From SAR202 cluster bacterium (GTDB taxonomy: Bacteria > Chloroflexota > Dehalococcoidia > Lucifugimonadales > JASMAO01), in NCBI GenBank assembly GCA_030754315.1, contig JASMAO010000163.1:1-8661 (forward strand): 8,661 nt of DNA, in the 5' to 3' direction. Of this stretch, positions 6,568 through 8,661 are shown piece by piece. The notes beneath the pieces are model-generated. The model had not been told where the DNA came from, did not search any database, and was given only the letters and a program-made list of their open reading frames with translations. Every line of letters begins with the position of its first letter. Positions within the stretch are counted from its first letter, which is position 1. The position numbers were made by a program, and so were the translations under genes.

Positions 6568-7332
6568 TTATATGTCCAAGCCCAGTAAATTGATGGCGTT
6601 AAGTCCGAGGACTTTGAGCTTGGCTTCGCTCGAGATCTCCGCTGTGACTATGCGTCCAACCATAAGGCGCATGTCCAATAGATTCGTGTCTGATCCGTAA
6701 AGCACGCGGTCTTCACCGGCGCCATCTACAAGGCGTTCAATCGTTCCGTGGTTTGCCATTGAGGTTGCAGTTTCCAGGTAAATGTTTGGGCATTCCTGTG
6801 CGGCATTTATGGCTTCGTGATTACCAATTTCCCTGTTGCCTGAGTGGGCAAGTACCCACCGTATTTGAGGATATCGCTTGGCGAGTGGTATGAACTTAGA
6901 GGGGCGGGTGAGCGTGTCCCCTTCAAAGCCCCCTAAGGAGGAGTGACTCATTATCACAATTCGATTTTCATCACACCACTCGAATATTGGAAAGTAACCA
7001 GGGTCGTCAATGGGTTTTTGGAAGTATGTTGGGTAGACTTTCAAAAACTTCATTCCGAGCTCGCCGAAAGCGCGTTCTAGCTCAGGTATAGCTTCGTCAG
7101 GATAATGGGGGGTCACGAATCCCACACCCACAAATCGGTCGGGTCGCTTAGCGACGAATTCAGCGACAGTATCGTTGCTCCGTCTGGCGTCCCCGTAGAA
7201 GATGCAGTTTACGCATGCGACATCAACACCCGCCGAATCCATAACCTTGAGATAGAGTTCTTGATTATCCGTGGCGGTTGCTGTGCTCCAGCCACCGACG
7301 TGGTTGTGAAAGTCGATGACGGGTGTTTTCAC
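6568..7332 (-). CDS. Amidohydrolase (COG2159/Amidohydro_2 type), metal site intact
   Basis: This is a 254-residue TIM-barrel metal-dependent hydrolase of the amidohydrolase superfamily. Members cleave C-N or C-O bonds or decarboxylate aromatic acids; the substrate here cannot be told. Metal-site residues appear in the usual order: DFHNH on strand 1 (His9, His11), MSHSS (His130), LAHSG (His163) and YGSD (Asp215). The C-terminal GLNAINLLGL is the family ending, an N-A-x-x-L-L-G helix. The start is a GTG at 7332, which gives the VIDFHNH strand immediately and lies 3 nt after the stop of the upstream amidohydrolase-like gene. No good ribosome-binding site is present, so translational coupling is likely. 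It is clearly similar to the truncated amidohydrolase at the right edge, sharing the I-P/F-P-I-x-E-W, IVIMSH and VLGLNA/ILGLNA segments. Confidence 0.9.
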   Translation of the reverse strand: MKTPVIDFHNHVGGWSTATATDNQELYLKVMDSAGVDVACVNCIFYGDARRSNDTVAEFVAKRPDRFVGVGFVTPHYPDEAIPELERAFGELGMKFLKVYPTYFQKPIDDPGYFPIFEWCDENRIVIMSHSSLGGFEGDTLTRPSKFIPLAKRYPQIRWVLAHSGNREIGNHEAINAAQECPNIYLETATSMANHGTIERLVDGAGEDRVLYGSDTNLLDMRLMVGRIVTAEISSEAKLKVLGLNAINLLGLDI

Positions 7333-7335
7333 AGC

Positions 7336-8091
7336 TTATGTCAGCCCCAGCAGTCTTTCAAGGTTACCCGCACAGATCGCTGTCAGATCCTCATTACTGA
7401 GGTCGTTGAGGTGAAGGCTGTAAACCTGTGGAGCCATTGACGACTCGGGGAATCTTGAACCGAACAGGATTCGTTTGCCGCCGATAAGATTTAGAAGACG
7501 ATTGACTCCATCAACCGAAACGAAACGTGAAAGTTCGATATACGTGTTAGGTAAGCTTTTGAGCAGAGGTATTGCCCATGGCAAGTGAGCATAGTGAACC
7601 TCAGCCAGGAGAAAATTTGCCTTCGGATGGCTCTTAACGACAGCGTGGAGTTCAGCGGGATCTACGTTGGGGGCGTCGATCCAAATCGGCAGATTCTCAC
7701 TTTCCATCCATTCAAGCCACTCCCCAACTATCCAATCTTGGAACGGGTATTTGTGAGGGATTGGGGCCAGTCGAACCGACCGGATATTCAGTTCTGCAAC
7801 TTCCGAGGAGAATTCATCAAGATTGTCGAAAGTTGGGTTTCCCACAAACTGAGGCACGAATCCAACATGTGGTTCTATCGTTTCAAGTAATAAGTTATTG
7901 CCATCTCGCGAGTCGAAATTGACGGCATGTGGAGAATAGACTACGGCTCTTTGTACACCGGCTCTTGCCATCTCAGAAAGAGTGCCTTCAGGGCTGTCGA
8001 CACTCACTCTTTGGTTGTGACGACGGCCAAGTGAGACGTTGGCATCGAACACAGGTACCGTAGGTTGAAAATCAAGATCTACTTGGCCCAT
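7336..8091 (-). CDS. Amidohydrolase-fold protein lacking the metal ligands (probable pseudoenzyme)
   Basis: This 251-residue protein aligns along its whole length with the intact amidohydrolase that follows it, but every expected ligand is changed. The strand-1 HxH reads FDANVS (Asn18, Ser20), the MSH His is Asp129 in WIDAP, the LAHSG His is Glu154 in LLAEVHYAH, and the GSD Asp is Arg203 in FGSRFPE. The fold signature survives: hydrophobic strands, IYIELS-like text and a final AGNLERLLGL. The frame is open and undamaged, so it is not a simple decaying pseudogene. Start: the frame reaches a TTG at 8184, but that TTG belongs to a -35 hexamer. ATG 8091, with GGAG about 10 nt upstream, gives the paralogue's length. 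It overlaps nothing, and its stop is 3 nt before the next start. It could be a regulatory partner of the adjacent enzyme or a metal-independent hydrolase or lactonase. Confidence 0.85.
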   Translation of the reverse strand: MGQVDLDFQPTVPVFDANVSLGRRHNQRVSVDSPEGTLSEMARAGVQRAVVYSPHAVNFDSRDGNNLLLETIEPHVGFVPQFVGNPTFDNLDEFSSEVAELNIRSVRLAPIPHKYPFQDWIVGEWLEWMESENLPIWIDAPNVDPAELHAVVKSHPKANFLLAEVHYAHLPWAIPLLKSLPNTYIELSRFVSVDGVNRLLNLIGGKRILFGSRFPESSMAPQVYSLHLNDLSNEDLTAICAGNLERLLGLT

Positions 8092-8124
8092 TTTACTCAG
8101 TCTCCAAGAAAGGAGTATTTGCCT

Positions 8125-8153
8125 GTTTGCATGGTCTTCAGTGGGTAGCAAAC
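8125..8153. repeat. Inverted repeat at the transcription start of the amidohydrolase-like gene
   Basis: GTTTGC (8125-8130) and its exact complement GCAAAC (8148-8153) are separated by 17 bases. They lie directly downstream of the -10 element at 8156-8161, spanning the predicted start near 8149. A spaced dyad at +1 is a common operator position. With 6-bp arms it could also be chance. Confidence 0.35.
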
Positions 8154-8155
8154 GG

Positions 8156-8184
8156 AGTTTAGCAGTGTGCCTATGAGGTGTCAA
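8156..8184 (-). promoter_or_regulatory. Sigma70-type promoter upstream of the amidohydrolase-like gene
   Basis: The minus strand reads TTGACA (8184-8179), a perfect -35, then exactly 17 bp, then TAAACT (8161-8156), preceded by TGC to give an extended -10. Transcription would start near 8149, about 58 nt before the ATG at 8091. This places a new transcription start inside the row of amidohydrolase genes and shows that the TTG at 8184 is promoter sequence, not a start codon. Confidence 0.7.
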
Positions 8185-8232
8185 CGAACTCCATGCGCTA
8201 TTGGAGAGTCACTTGAGCGGCACCGGTTTTTT

Positions 8233-8661
8233 TTACACAGAGATTCCCAGTAATTTGGCGGCATTGAGACCGAGAATTTTGCGTTTAGACTCGTTTGGGA
8301 TGTCTGCAGTCAGTACTCTTCCGATGTGATGCCTTACATCCTGCTCCGGCATGTCAGATCCGAAAAGGAGTCTGTCATCTCCAGCACCTTCGGTTAAGAA
8401 CTGAATTGTTTTGTGATCACCCCAGGAAGTAGAAATCTCGAGGAAAATGTTTGGAGTGGTCTGGGTCGCCTCCACAGCTTCCTGCTGTGCCAGAAGTCCA
8501 TTTCCTCCGTGTGAGATAACCCATTTTACGTTGGGGAATTGCCGAGCCAAGTTGATGTATTTGAGAGGCTTAGGCCAGTCATCATGGTGGCTCATGATGA
8601 CTATGCCATGATCATTTGCCCATTCAAGGATAGGGATGTAGGCATCATCATCAAGAATTTT
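8233..8661 (-). CDS. Amidohydrolase (COG2159/Amidohydro_2 type), C-terminal part (open at right edge)
   Basis: The last 142 residues of a metal-dependent amidohydrolase are visible. The frame is open through the right edge, so the N-terminal HxH strand lies outside. The ATG at 8595 is internal: upstream codons read DDDAYIPILEWANDHGIVI and continue into MSHHDD, matching the paralogue at 6568-7332 (DDPGYFPIFEWCDENRIVI, then MSHSS). Ligand residues are kept: His25 of MSHHDD, His51 of ISHGGNG and Asp103 of FGSDMPE (counted from the window edge). It ends with ILGLNAAKLLGISV and TAA at 8235-8233, next to an A/T run. It shares EISTSWGDH/ETATSMANH and GAGDDRLLFGSD/GAGEDRVLYGSD with that paralogue, so the two intact copies look like recent relatives, with the degenerate copy between them more distant. 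The 141 bp to the next gene hold a promoter. Confidence 0.9.
   Translation of the reverse strand, partial: KILDDDAYIPILEWANDHGIVIMSHHDDWPKPLKYINLARQFPNVKWVISHGGNGLLAQQEAVEATQTTPNIFLEISTSWGDHKTIQFLTEGAGDDRLLFGSDMPEQDVRHHIGRVLTADIPNESKRKILGLNAAKLLGISV

Noticed and set aside
8092..8184. N-terminal extension of the amidohydrolase-like protein from the TTG at 8184
   Set aside because: The TTG is part of a TTGACA -35 hexamer, the extra residues have no counterpart in the paralogue, and ATG 8091 gives the matching length.
8227..8234. Run of eight T on the plus strand near the edge amidohydrolase stop, a possible terminator
   Set aside because: There is no plus-strand gene to terminate, no proper stem before it, and on the minus strand it reads as an A-run.

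Overview
The window reads as a chromosomal stretch of a free-living bacterium of moderate GC content, with ordinary bacterial start sites and sigma70-like promoters. The mix of GSA-aminomutase-like aminotransferases in tandem, several COG2159-type amidohydrolases, an Ldh-family oxidoreductase and an FmdB-type zinc ribbon with a Gly/Cys tail resembles uncultured Chloroflexota (Dehalococcoidia/SAR202-like). This placement is a low-confidence inference from gene content, since no rRNA or other marker is present.

Left part (1-3280). The 3' end of mutL (+) enters from the left edge and converges on a minus-strand unit. That unit runs trpB (3280-2078), a small membrane-anchored secreted protein (2073-1513, 4 bp after trpB), then an Ldh-family dehydrogenase (1375-398) whose C-terminus looks clipped. 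The spacer 3281-3399 carries two back-to-back TATAAT boxes, one driving trpB leftwards and one (extended -10) driving the zinc-ribbon gene fmdB (3400-3630, +) rightwards.

Right part (3737-8661). All genes are on the minus strand. In transcription order they are: an amidohydrolase truncated by the right edge (8661-8233); an amidohydrolase-like protein whose metal ligands are all replaced (8091-7336), preceded by a good sigma70 promoter; a canonical amidohydrolase of the same size (7332-6568), 3 nt after the previous stop; and two tandem class III aminotransferases related to glutamate-1-semialdehyde aminomutase (6427-5099 and 5053-3737). The block looks like a specialised metabolic cluster built by duplication: hydrolase plus transaminase/aminomutase chemistry, substrate unknown.

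The most notable observations are: (i) the last aminotransferase appears to start at a rare ATT codon placed behind a perfect Shine-Dalgarno sequence, so the only canonical start (TTG at 4984) would remove 23 conserved residues; (ii) the middle amidohydrolase is a probable pseudoenzyme, or a metal-independent one, translationally coupled to an intact paralogue. No mobile elements, CRISPR arrays, tRNA or rRNA genes were seen. No gene-free stretch exceeds 300 bases.
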